Origin: JAHELQ01 sp965603365
Lineage (GTDB): Bacteria > Acidobacteriota > Aminicenantia > UBA2199
DNA: 64,000 bases
Assembly: GCA_965603365.1 (NCBI GenBank)
Contig: CBFDCR010000018.1
Coordinates: 11,355 to 75,354, forward strand
Direction: 5' to 3'
Positions 15,735-23,059 of this stretch are shown piece by piece (position 1 is the stretch's first letter; the number at the start of each line of letters is the position of its first letter). Below the pieces are notes generated by a model. The model did no database searches. It saw nothing but the letters and a program-made list of their open reading frames with translations, and was not told where the DNA came from. Position numbers and translations under genes: made by a program.

Positions 15735-17499
15735 AATATTTGCCAACAAGCCCTTTAAGGCGGTTCGTTTTAATAGGGGATTTAACGTAATCCTGGGGGA
15801 ACCGAAGGATAGAAAGGACAGGGAGAAGGATACCCATAACCTGGGGAAGTCCCTCCTGATCGATGTGATCGATTTTTTGATGTTAAAGCAGACAAACAAA
15901 AATCATTTCCTGGTGAAGTACAAGGATAAATTTGAAGGGTATAGGCTTTTCCTGGAGATTGCGCTCAACAACGGGAGATATTTAGTTATCCGCCGGGGGG
16001 TGGATAAACCCTCGAAGGTCTCGCTTAAGACCAATTCGTCGGCATTAAGGGGTTTTGATGAGAATATTTCCTGGGATCACGAGGATATTCCCCTTGATAA
16101 AGCAATTGAATTGCTGAATGAGATTTTAGGTTTTGATGTGGCGGTGAAATGGAAATACCGCAAGAGCATCTCTTATTTTTTGAGAGGACAATACGATTAT
16201 AAGGACGTATTCCAGTTGAGTAAATACAACAAAGGGAAACACCGCGAGTGGAAACCCTTCTTATTTAATCTGCTGGGATTTGAATGTGAAGCGGTATTAA
16301 AAAAGTATGAACTGGATGAAAAAAAGAAAGAATTAGAGATTACGATTGAAAAGGATAAAGAACGATTCGCAGCCGGAACCAAAGAGATGGATAAAATAAG
16401 AGGTATTATCGAAGTCAAAAGGGAAGAGAAACGGGAAGCAGAAGAAAAGATCGATGATTTTGACTTTTTTACCCGCAGCAAGGAGATTAATCGTCAGTTG
16501 GTGGACGAACTTGATAACCGGATCAATACCCTCAACACCATCCGCTATAACATTACGGATGAGATAGAGAAAATCGAAGATTCACTAAAGACCGAAATAC
16601 CCAGGGTGGATATGGAATCTTTACAAGATCTGTATAAAGAAGTGGAGATATATTTTCCCCGTAACCTGGTGAAAGAATATCGGGAACTGGAGGATTTTAA
16701 CCGAAGGATATCTGAAGAGAGACAGAAGTACATGAGAGAACGATTCGAGGAGTTGAAACAGGAACTCCAAACAGTGGAATCGGAACTGCAAAAATTGGAA
16801 CGCCGGAAGGGCCAATTGCTATCGATTTTGAAAGATCAAGACAGCTATAAAAAATTCAAACAATTTCAAAAAGAGCTGGCCAAAGCGGATGCCGAAATTG
16901 CCCGGTTGGAAGAGAGGCTGGAAAACATGGACAAAGTGAGGCAACTGGAGAGCCAGATCAAAGAGATTCAGGAAGAGATAAATGATCAAAAGGAACGCAT
17001 TCGGGAGTTAATTGATACAAGTAACGACATATATAAAAAAATAAGAAAGACTTTTAATCAAATCATCCACTCTATCTTAAATGTCCCGGCCATCATTTCG
17101 ATCTCCCAGAATAAAGAAGGCAATGTAGAATTTCATGCCGACATTCAAAACCCTGAAAAGATGGAAGTCACCGCAGAGGCATCCGGGACTACATATAAAA
17201 AGTTGCTGTGCATGGCCTTTGATCTGGCGGTTTTAATTGTCTACAGCGATAGGTCGTTTTACAAGTTTGTCTACCACGACGGGGCCCTGGAGACCTTAGA
17301 TGATCGAAAGAAAATTAATTTTTTAGATAAAATTCGGGAAATTTGTCGACAATACGGCCTGCAATATATATTGACAATCATCGATTCGGATTTACCCCTA
17401 AACGAAGGCAATGAAATCATCCGTTTCCCCGATGAAGAGACTGTGTTGAGGCTGCACGATAGAGATGACAGCGGCAGGCTTTTTGAGATGACTTTTTAA
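15721..17499 (+). CDS. DUF2326 SMC-like ATPase of the ABC-3C system
   Basis: A 592-residue protein. The N-terminus (MKLTKIFANKPFKAVRFNRG, then FNVILGE) is the typical first strand and loop of DUF2326/RecN-like ATPases. The Walker A region is stretched, with the P-loop Lys in HNLGKSLLID after a charged insertion. A long coiled coil occupies roughly residues 190-450, rich in Glu/Lys heptads. The C-terminal domain carries the family signature VYHDGALETLDDRKK and ILTIIDSDLP. Such proteins dimerise head-to-head like SMC proteins and are thought to sense altered DNA or replication states. Third gene of the cassette, overlapping the middle component by 14 bases. Confidence 0.85.
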   Translation: MKLTKIFANKPFKAVRFNRGFNVILGEPKDRKDREKDTHNLGKSLLIDVIDFLMLKQTNKNHFLVKYKDKFEGYRLFLEIALNNGRYLVIRRGVDKPSKVSLKTNSSALRGFDENISWDHEDIPLDKAIELLNEILGFDVAVKWKYRKSISYFLRGQYDYKDVFQLSKYNKGKHREWKPFLFNLLGFECEAVLKKYELDEKKKELEITIEKDKERFAAGTKEMDKIRGIIEVKREEKREAEEKIDDFDFFTRSKEINRQLVDELDNRINTLNTIRYNITDEIEKIEDSLKTEIPRVDMESLQDLYKEVEIYFPRNLVKEYRELEDFNRRISEERQKYMRERFEELKQELQTVESELQKLERRKGQLLSILKDQDSYKKFKQFQKELAKADAEIARLEERLENMDKVRQLESQIKEIQEEINDQKERIRELIDTSNDIYKKIRKTFNQIIHSILNVPAIISISQNKEGNVEFHADIQNPEKMEVTAEASGTTYKKLLCMAFDLAVLIVYSDRSFYKFVYHDGALETLDDRKKINFLDKIREICRQYGLQYILTIIDSDLPLNEGNEIIRFPDEETVLRLHDRDDSGRLFEMTF

Positions 17500-17701
17500 T
17501 CTTGTTTCACCGGCACCTATCAATTTATCTGCCGACAGGCTGGCCATTTTAGCCTGGTTTATGAAGTAATAGGGGGGCACTCTGGAAGTTTTTCCGGGGG
17601 CGTTTTCAATTGGGCGAAAAATTGGACTGTCCCCTTCCCTTCCCTTTCCTACCAAACGATTCACAACGGCAAAAGAGATCAACCATTCAGGTTGAAATCT
17701 G

Positions 17702-17717
17702 AAATATTCAGGCCGTG
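17702..17717 (+). repeat. Right copy of 16-bp direct repeat
   Basis: AAATATTCAGGCCGTG, identical to 14304-14319 and in the same orientation, 3.4 kb apart, with the three ABC-3C genes between them. Confidence 0.6.
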
Positions 17718-17772
17718 GGCTCAAACTTTTTAGTTTCGAACACCAATTTATAGAGAGTCTTTTGAGTAGTTA

Positions 17773-17801
17773 TTGTAACTTTTTTTCCTTTATGTTATAA
17801 T
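17773..17801 (+). promoter_or_regulatory. Strong sigma70-type promoter for the AfsA-like operon
   Basis: TTGTAA at 17773-17778, 17-base T-rich spacer, perfect TATAAT at 17796-17801. Transcription would start near 17808, about 190 bases before the first gene. Confidence 0.65.
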
Positions 17802-17807
17802 TTAAAT

Positions 17808-17999
17808 TCTATTTTAGTTAGAGGTGAATTTATTGAGAGAAGGGAGGCGTTGAAACAAGAGGAAGAAGGAGCGGTTCCTCCCAGCCTTCAGAGGTACGGG
17901 CGGTTTAGTCGGTATCGGAGGGCGGGAGCCTAATAAATTTTTAGGTAAGGAAGGAAACGAAATAAAATATTACCAACTGATTGGAAGAGGGAGGACGTC
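17808..17999 (+). promoter_or_regulatory. Long 5' leader with candidate hairpins before the AfsA-like gene
   Basis: The transcribed leader is purine rich and has at least two possible hairpins: an outer GAAGG...CCTTC pair (17865-17869 with 17885-17889) enclosing GGAG...CTCC, and CCTAA...TTAGG at 17929-17945. It ends with GGGAGG as ribosome site before GTG 18000. I do not recognise a known riboswitch class; in particular the conserved cobalamin box was not seen. Confidence 0.35.
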
Positions 18000-18563
18000 G
18001 TGTTAAAAAATAAAAAAATTCAAAGACTAATTAAGTTGTGGTCAAAAGATTTTGACCCGACCAATATTATCAGAATAGATAAAAAATATGTTCACAAAGC
18101 AAATGAGCAGAATGTGTTTGTATCGCGTATTGACTGTGTAGAGAAAGGTGACAAAGATACCTTTATTATTCAGGTAGCAGTTGATTCCACACATCCTTAT
18201 TTTTTTGAACATTGTTATGATCATGTCCCTGGAATGCTGCTTCTTGAAAGTGGTAGGCAGGCGGCCACTGCAATTGCGCATCTTTTTTATAAAGTTAATT
18301 TTGATGCAGTTTTTATTCTAATGGAAATGTATGCCCGCTTCTATAACTATGTTGAGACATCAAAACCATTATTTATCAGCAGCACAGTTAAAAACAAAAA
18401 GTACAAAAAGGGAGAATTAATTCAAATGGAGCAGGATGGCGTTTTCGTCCAGGACTTTAATGAAGTCGGATACATGGGAGGCTCCTGGAGAATGTGCAAT
18501 AAAAGAGTTATCGAACGGATGAGACAATATGCCAAACCGTTTAGCGGTGAAGAGTTACGATGA
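18000..18563 (+). CDS. AfsA-like single hotdog-domain enzyme
   Basis: A 187-residue protein starting with GTG at 18000 (GGGAGG about 6 bases upstream). It carries the A-factor-biosynthesis hotdog motif almost intact: HPYFFEHCYDHVPGMLLLES followed by GRQAA. Classical AfsA/ScbA proteins of Streptomyces are about 300 residues with two hotdog repeats and join a beta-ketoacyl chain to dihydroxyacetone phosphate on the way to butyrolactone signals. Here only one repeat is present, so a homodimer would be needed to complete the fold. It is first in an operon with an amidohydrolase (ATGA overlap), a glycerolipid-type acyltransferase and an SDR. An ester- or ketoacyl-forming step in lipid or signal synthesis is likely; the exact product is unknown. 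Confidence 0.75.
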   Translation: MLKNKKIQRLIKLWSKDFDPTNIIRIDKKYVHKANEQNVFVSRIDCVEKGDKDTFIIQVAVDSTHPYFFEHCYDHVPGMLLLESGRQAATAIAHLFYKVNFDAVFILMEMYARFYNYVETSKPLFISSTVKNKKYKKGELIQMEQDGVFVQDFNEVGYMGGSWRMCNKRVIERMRQYAKPFSGEELR

Positions 18564-19483
18564 GAGTTTGTCGATATATCTATTGCCAAAATACTTTTAG
18601 CAGTGATCTTTCTCTTTGTCCTATTTGTGGTTATCCGATTGATATTACAGCACTAAGTGATTTTGAGTATATCTGCAGTCTAATTCCTAAACTGCCTATT
18701 GGCAATATCATTGATATGCATCAGATTATACCGGATCAGGAAAATGCATTTGATTTCCAGCTAAAGATAATGGAACAATTAACAATTAGCAAAGTACTGA
18801 TACAGTCTGTCCCATCCAGAGTGACATCAATTTGGAGTAATCGTAAATTATTGGAGTTACAGCAAAATTATAGTAGCCGGTTTATTGTTTCCCATTTTAT
18901 GGATCCCAGGCATCCGTTTGCATGCAGGCGATTACGGCAATATAAAAAACAAGGGATTAAAGTAATCAAGCTATTGCCCTGTTTGGGTTATCAGCCTGAT
19001 GAATCCCGTTGGGGAAAATTCTGGGAAACCATGGAAAAACTTGAATTAGTTGCCATGATTCATACCGGGTTTATTACTGCCCGTCATAAAAAAGAAGAGC
19101 GCGCTGCCGGCATATATCTTCATTCAAAATTTGGCCAGCCGATATTTTTTGATATACTGGCTCGAAAGTATCCCACCCTGCAGTTTATCCTGTGTCATAT
19201 GGGGGGAGCAATGTGGGTAGAAGAAGCTGTACAGATGGTCAATCAACATGAAAATGTTTGGGGGGATCTTAGTGGCTTTGGCATTTTAGCCCTAAAAAGA
19301 ATCGTTCAAAGTCAGATATCTGTCGATTGGACCAAATTGTTTTGGGGAAATGATTCATCTCCTTACAATTATCCCTTCAACTTAAAACTCCTATTGTATT
19401 ATCTCAAAATAGGCAAACTGCCTGAATTGTTGCCGCTGCTTCTTAGAGATAATGCTGTAAAATTTATTGAGAAGTATTTATAA
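18560..19483 (+). CDS. Amidohydrolase-family TIM-barrel protein with N-terminal zinc ribbon
   Basis: A 307-residue protein whose ATG overlaps the previous stop (ATGA). The N-terminus has two Cys pairs (Cys4/Cys9 and CPICG at about 20-23), like a small zinc ribbon. The remainder follows the amidohydrolase-2 pattern: IIDMHQI after the first strand, KVIKLLP, VAMIHTGF, FILCHMGG and LFWGNDS with the final barrel Asp, then a C-terminal helix with DNAVKFI (typical 'N-A-x-x-x-F'). The first metal motif is D-x-H-x-I rather than H-x-H, so one metal ligand is changed. Family members hydrolyse or decarboxylate small substrates, and some act as lactonases. Position after the AfsA-like gene suggests lactone or ester processing, but this is only inference. 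Confidence 0.7.
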   Translation: MRVCRYIYCQNTFSSDLSLCPICGYPIDITALSDFEYICSLIPKLPIGNIIDMHQIIPDQENAFDFQLKIMEQLTISKVLIQSVPSRVTSIWSNRKLLELQQNYSSRFIVSHFMDPRHPFACRRLRQYKKQGIKVIKLLPCLGYQPDESRWGKFWETMEKLELVAMIHTGFITARHKKEERAAGIYLHSKFGQPIFFDILARKYPTLQFILCHMGGAMWVEEAVQMVNQHENVWGDLSGFGILALKRIVQSQISVDWTKLFWGNDSSPYNYPFNLKLLLYYLKIGKLPELLPLLLRDNAVKFIEKYL

Positions 19484-19489
19484 AACAAC

Positions 19490-20101
19490 ATGCAGCATCC
19501 TGTATCCAGTATCCGGCACGTGAACAAACCAATTTATCTTTTTCTCAGGAAAATTTTAAAAATTTTGATCAAACCTGTTCTACGGCTATTTAAAGGTCTC
19601 ACAATTGTCGGAAAAGAAAATTTGCCCGGGCCAGGGAGATCGTGCATGATAATTGCCAATCATGCCGCTTTTTTTGATTCCATCTATATTATTTGTGCCG
19701 TTGGGCCCCGGTTCACCATTTGTGGTGCCAAACCAAAATATTTTAACTCAAGGATCAAACGTTTTGTTTTTAAGATTGCCAATATTATTAAGGTGGTTGA
19801 TAAAAACCAGTTTCTTGAAGATTGTAGGACATTATTGGAATCGGGAGAAATCATTTTAATCTATCCGGAGATGGGAAGAAATCACGGTGGCCTGGGGGCG
19901 TTTAAAACCTGGGCTGCTGAGGTGGCTCTACTTTATCGTGTTTCAGTCATTCCGTGTTATATCTACGGAACCACAGCCAATCAAAATGGGGCAAAGAGAG
20001 TTATATTTGGCGCGCCGATTGATCCCTGTGGAACTCCGGATGAATTGACCCGCTGCTTCCGGGAAAGGATTCTCAGTCTGAAACCGGGGGCTACAAATTG
20101 A
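19490..20101 (+). CDS. PlsC-type 1-acylglycerol-phosphate acyltransferase
   Basis: A 203-residue LPLAT-fold protein. The catalytic H-x(4)-D motif is NHAAFFDS with His58 and Asp63; the second block is IIKVVDKN and the third is LIYPEMGRN (PEG-like, acyl-acceptor phosphate site). One hydrophobic N-terminal segment may place it at the membrane. PlsC-family enzymes move an acyl chain to the sn-2 position of lysophosphatidate or related acceptors. A second paralogue-like acyltransferase closes the island at 38255-38962, with only modest similarity. The gap to the previous gene is 6 bases, so it is co-transcribed. Confidence 0.8.
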   Translation: MQHPVSSIRHVNKPIYLFLRKILKILIKPVLRLFKGLTIVGKENLPGPGRSCMIIANHAAFFDSIYIICAVGPRFTICGAKPKYFNSRIKRFVFKIANIIKVVDKNQFLEDCRTLLESGEIILIYPEMGRNHGGLGAFKTWAAEVALLYRVSVIPCYIYGTTANQNGAKRVIFGAPIDPCGTPDELTRCFRERILSLKPGATN

Positions 20102-20108
20102 GACACAT

Positions 20109-21092
20109 ATGATATTAATTACAGGTGCCACCGGCTTTATCGGTCAGCATGTTGTAAGGCAATTTTTTAAAAAAACTGCTGCTGAAAATATTCGTGTGTT
20201 ATTATTTGAATCGGAGAGAGAGTTTTGTGGTAAATTTCCCGGGATAGGGGCGGTTTTCGGTGACCTTTCCGATAAAAATACACTTTCTAAAGCCTTCGAG
20301 AATGTCGATACGGTTATCCATCTGGCCAGTAAAAATATTGATAAAGACGGTACAGGCTTTGATGTGGTAAATGTACAGGGGACAAAACTCTTATGTGAGC
20401 AAGCAGTTGATGCGGGCGCCAGAAAAGTTATTTATATGAGTTCGGTGGGGGTGTATGGGCACCATATTCATCGGGATGCAGACGAAACCACACCGGTCAA
20501 CCCGGATAGCGGATTTTCCCGCTCAAAGGCTGCGGCTGAAAATATTATACTTGGGCATCATTATAAAAAGGATTTCGAGGGAATCATTCTTCGCCACCGG
20601 TTTGTTTATGGGGAAGGTGATGAACATGTTATGGCCCGGATGATAAAAGCAGCACGCAAATACAAATTTTTAATCAGCGGTGGGCGAGCGAAACTATCAC
20701 TTATTTTAGTTAATGATCTTGCAGAAATTATCGTTAAATTTGCAGCCAATAAAGGCGAGCGTGACGGGAATCCTATTTATCAGGTAACAGATGGTGTTCC
20801 CATTCGTTATCGTGACATTATTTTTAGGATATGTGAGGCCTATGATTTCAAACCGCCAATGATTTCTGTGCCCTTTTGGCTTTTATATATACCTATTCGG
20901 TTTTTTGAGTGGATAAAAAAAATAGACCCGGAGAACACAAATTCATCTATTTCTTCACTTCGTTTGAAACTTATCGCCAGGGATAATTATTTTTCAAATA
21001 AGAAATTGGTAAAACTTTTTCCCGATTTGAAGTTCACTCCATTTGCCGAAGCGTTTAAAAATTTATCCGGATATTATTCAATATTTAAATGA
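20109..21092 (+). CDS. Extended-SDR NAD(P)-dependent epimerase/dehydratase/reductase
   Basis: A 327-residue extended SDR. The nucleotide site is the opening ITGATGFIGQHV (G-x-x-G-x-x-G), followed by VFGDLSD, VIHLAS and YMSSVGVYG (active-site Ser). The usual Y-x-x-x-K catalytic pair reads F136-S-R-S-K140, so the Tyr is replaced by Phe. The C-terminal half resembles 3-beta-HSD/oxidoreductase-type members, including PIRYRDI and PFWLLYIPIRFFEW, a hydrophobic segment that could contact the membrane. With Tyr missing, classical proton transfer would be impaired, unless another residue serves. It is last in the AfsA-like operon, 7 bases behind the acyltransferase. Confidence 0.8.
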   Translation: MILITGATGFIGQHVVRQFFKKTAAENIRVLLFESEREFCGKFPGIGAVFGDLSDKNTLSKAFENVDTVIHLASKNIDKDGTGFDVVNVQGTKLLCEQAVDAGARKVIYMSSVGVYGHHIHRDADETTPVNPDSGFSRSKAAAENIILGHHYKKDFEGIILRHRFVYGEGDEHVMARMIKAARKYKFLISGGRAKLSLILVNDLAEIIVKFAANKGERDGNPIYQVTDGVPIRYRDIIFRICEAYDFKPPMISVPFWLLYIPIRFFEWIKKIDPENTNSSISSLRLKLIARDNYFSNKKLVKLFPDLKFTPFAEAFKNLSGYYSIFK

Positions 21093-21125
21093 TATATGAA
21101 ACTTCCTTAAGCGGAGGATAAATTA

Positions 21126-21233
21126 TTGCAAAAAACAGTATGGAAGTCCAAAGAGGAGATTAAATATTTGTTGAGAAATGCACAGAAGGTTGCCATTCTA
21201 AGTTGTGGCATTTGTGCGAGCCTAAGATTATGA
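21126..21233 (+). pseudogene. Short MetV-like (MTHFR C-terminal/zinc-binding) N-terminal stub
   Basis: GGAGG lies 8 bases before TTG 21126. The frame gives about 35 residues, including KSKEEIKYLLRNAQKVAILS and then CGICAS, before a TGA at 21231. This matches the start of MetV-type proteins, where 'S-K-E-E-I-x-x-x-L' leads to 'V-x-x-x-G/S-C-G-x-C-A-T'. Full proteins run about 200 residues. It is followed at once by the ribosome site of the next radical-SAM gene. Too short for automatic gene finders. Either a decayed 5' end or a deliberate short Cys peptide; I prefer decay. Confidence 0.4.
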
Positions 21234-21245
21234 AGGGAGGATATG

Positions 21246-22865
21246 ATGAAAATACTTTTTGTAAAGCCAAAACTCGTGTACAGTACGCTGGGAGGGCTTG
21301 ATTATTCGCTTTGTGAGCCCCTTGAGTTCGAGCAGTTGGCGGCTGCCGTCCCGGACCACGACGTACGGATACTGGATTTGCGATTCGATCCCGATCTCGA
21401 GGGGGAGCTGGCGAAGTTTAAGCCGGATATCGTGGGAACCACCTGCATGTCTGTCAATGTCTATGCTGCACGGGACATCCTTGAACAAGTCAAGAGCTTA
21501 GACCCGTCTATTACCACGGTTGTCGGCGGCTACCATGCCACGAATGCGCCGGAGGATGTGGCAGAAACTTATGTGGATGCAATTGCCATTGGAGAATCTG
21601 TGGACACGTTACGTGAGCTGGTGCGAGCAATGGAGAAAAACCAACCGCTTGAGTCTGTCCCGGGTCTCGCTTTGCCTATTGCATCCGGTGTTGTTAAACA
21701 TACAGCTAAGCGCTCCAAAGTATTTGACTTTGATACCCAGCCTATTCCCAATCGAAAACTTAATCCCCATCATAGGAAATACTTCTACTGCGAATATTGG
21801 CAGCCTACCGCCATCATGCGTGCCTCCATCGGGTGCCACGCCCGCTGTAATTTCTGTGCGCTCTGGCATATGACCGACGGCAAGTACTTAGCTCACTCAG
21901 TAAAACGGGTGGTGGATGAGATCGAGAGCATCCCGGAGAAGTACATCTTTTTTGTCGATGATAACTTTATGCCTGAGGGAGAGGAACATGAGGCCCGGAT
22001 CGAAGGCATCAGGACTGAAATCAAACGACGTAACCTCAAGAAAGAATTCTATTTCTCGACCCGAACCGATTTTGTTGCGCGCCGGCCCGACATCATTGAA
22101 CGTTGGACCGAGGTTGGACTTAAGCGAACCTTCTTCGGCCTGGAATCCCACGAAAATGATCGTCTGAAAGCCCTGAACAAAGCCAACACCGAGGATTTGA
22201 ACCGCAAGGCCGTAGACATATGTCACGCCAATGGCATAGCTATCACCGGGTGCTTTATCGTCCATCCCGATTTTACCAGGGATGACTTCAAGCGCCTGGT
22301 TGACTACGCGGCCTCGCTGGACTTGAATGTTGCCGCATTCCTGGTACTCACGCCCCATCCGGGAACCGTGCTGCACACCATGCGCCGGCATGAAATTGTG
22401 CATCCCAACTACGAAATGTGGGACCATATGCACTCTGTATTCGCGACCGCACTTCCCGAAGACGAATTCTACAATGAATATGCAAAACTGTGGATGCGGG
22501 CCTATACGCCGTTCACCTGGGACGGTGCCAGGCGCCTTACCCGTATAATGACTCGCGCCTCATGGAGGCAAAAGGTAACTCTAACCCGTGTAGCCTTTAA
22601 AGTTTTCCCCAAAATTGCCGCAGGTGCACGCGGGCACAAGCAACTTCTTTACCGACGCCTCCGCTGGAAGCATGACAAAGGTAAACCGGCGCCAGGCCAG
22701 GCGCTAGACTCGCCGCACCCGGTGCTGCCATCTTTGCGTCCCGGAGCCATGGCATTCGTCCCGGAAGAGGAGCTGGAACCGGAACTCAAGCGTATGGTGT
22801 CCATTGGCCGCCAACTGGATGCCGGGAGAAAACAGTCGAGAAAGGAGGGGCTTGATGCATGTTAA
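21246..22865 (+). CDS. Cobalamin-binding-domain radical SAM protein (RS1)
   Basis: About 539 residues. Two ATGs stand in tandem; the second (21246) has better spacing to GGGAGG. The N-terminal 130 residues form a B12-binding Rossmann-like domain (VRILDLRFDP; IVGTTCMSVN; TTVVGGYHAT; AIAIGES). The radical SAM core has Cys197, Cys201 and Cys204 in GCHARCNFCALW, followed by the FFVDDNFM and RTFFGLES strands. The C-terminal ~130 residues are helical and basic and unlike a SPASM domain. B12-dependent radical SAM enzymes often methylate or couple unactivated carbons. Substrate unknown; the island's acyltransferases suggest a lipid. Confidence 0.85.
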   Translation: MKILFVKPKLVYSTLGGLDYSLCEPLEFEQLAAAVPDHDVRILDLRFDPDLEGELAKFKPDIVGTTCMSVNVYAARDILEQVKSLDPSITTVVGGYHATNAPEDVAETYVDAIAIGESVDTLRELVRAMEKNQPLESVPGLALPIASGVVKHTAKRSKVFDFDTQPIPNRKLNPHHRKYFYCEYWQPTAIMRASIGCHARCNFCALWHMTDGKYLAHSVKRVVDEIESIPEKYIFFVDDNFMPEGEEHEARIEGIRTEIKRRNLKKEFYFSTRTDFVARRPDIIERWTEVGLKRTFFGLESHENDRLKALNKANTEDLNRKAVDICHANGIAITGCFIVHPDFTRDDFKRLVDYAASLDLNVAAFLVLTPHPGTVLHTMRRHEIVHPNYEMWDHMHSVFATALPEDEFYNEYAKLWMRAYTPFTWDGARRLTRIMTRASWRQKVTLTRVAFKVFPKIAAGARGHKQLLYRRLRWKHDKGKPAPGQALDSPHPVLPSLRPGAMAFVPEEELEPELKRMVSIGRQLDAGRKQSRKEGLDAC

Positions 22866-23046
22866 AATCATTGAACCGTCGCATTACTTTCCCAACGGTA
22901 CCCTATGTCGCTTCCCGAAATTATGGGTCACGGGCTTGACCGCCATCTACCTGGCTGCCCTGACCCCTGCCGAGGATGAAGAAATCGACCTGGTAGCCAA
23001 ACTCATGACGGTGAGTGTTACGAATTTACGAATTCAGGACATTTAG
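22855..23046 (+). pseudogene. N-terminal stub of a second B12-type radical SAM gene
   Basis: ATG 22855 overlaps the end of RS1 by 11 bases and follows AGGAGGGG. The 63-residue product opens like cobalamin-domain radical SAM proteins: VKIIEPSHYFPNGTLC, then a WVTGLTAIYLAALTPAEDE segment leading to EIDLVAKLMT. This is the 'G-L-T-x-x-Y-L-A-A-L-T-P' region of the B12 domain. The frame then turns into unrelated sequence (VSVTNLRIQDI) and stops, with no Cys motif. The join is near 23010. It is a truncated gene, probably cut by deletion, with the downstream radical SAM gene taking over. Confidence 0.6.
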
Positions 23047-23059
23047 GAGTTGCACAAAA

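Larger units (their letters stand above)
17500..17999. other. 500-bp interval between the ABC-3C cassette and the lipid-island operon
   Basis: Holds no gene. The first 200 bases look like a spacer with pyrimidine-rich words (CCCTTCCCTTCCC) and the right copy of the 16-bp repeat. The second half carries a strong promoter and a ~190-base leader, listed separately. Confidence 0.6.

Noticed and set aside
17808..17999. Cobalamin riboswitch before the B12-type radical SAM genes
   Set aside because: No B12-box sequence was recognised and the first genes are not B12 enzymes.
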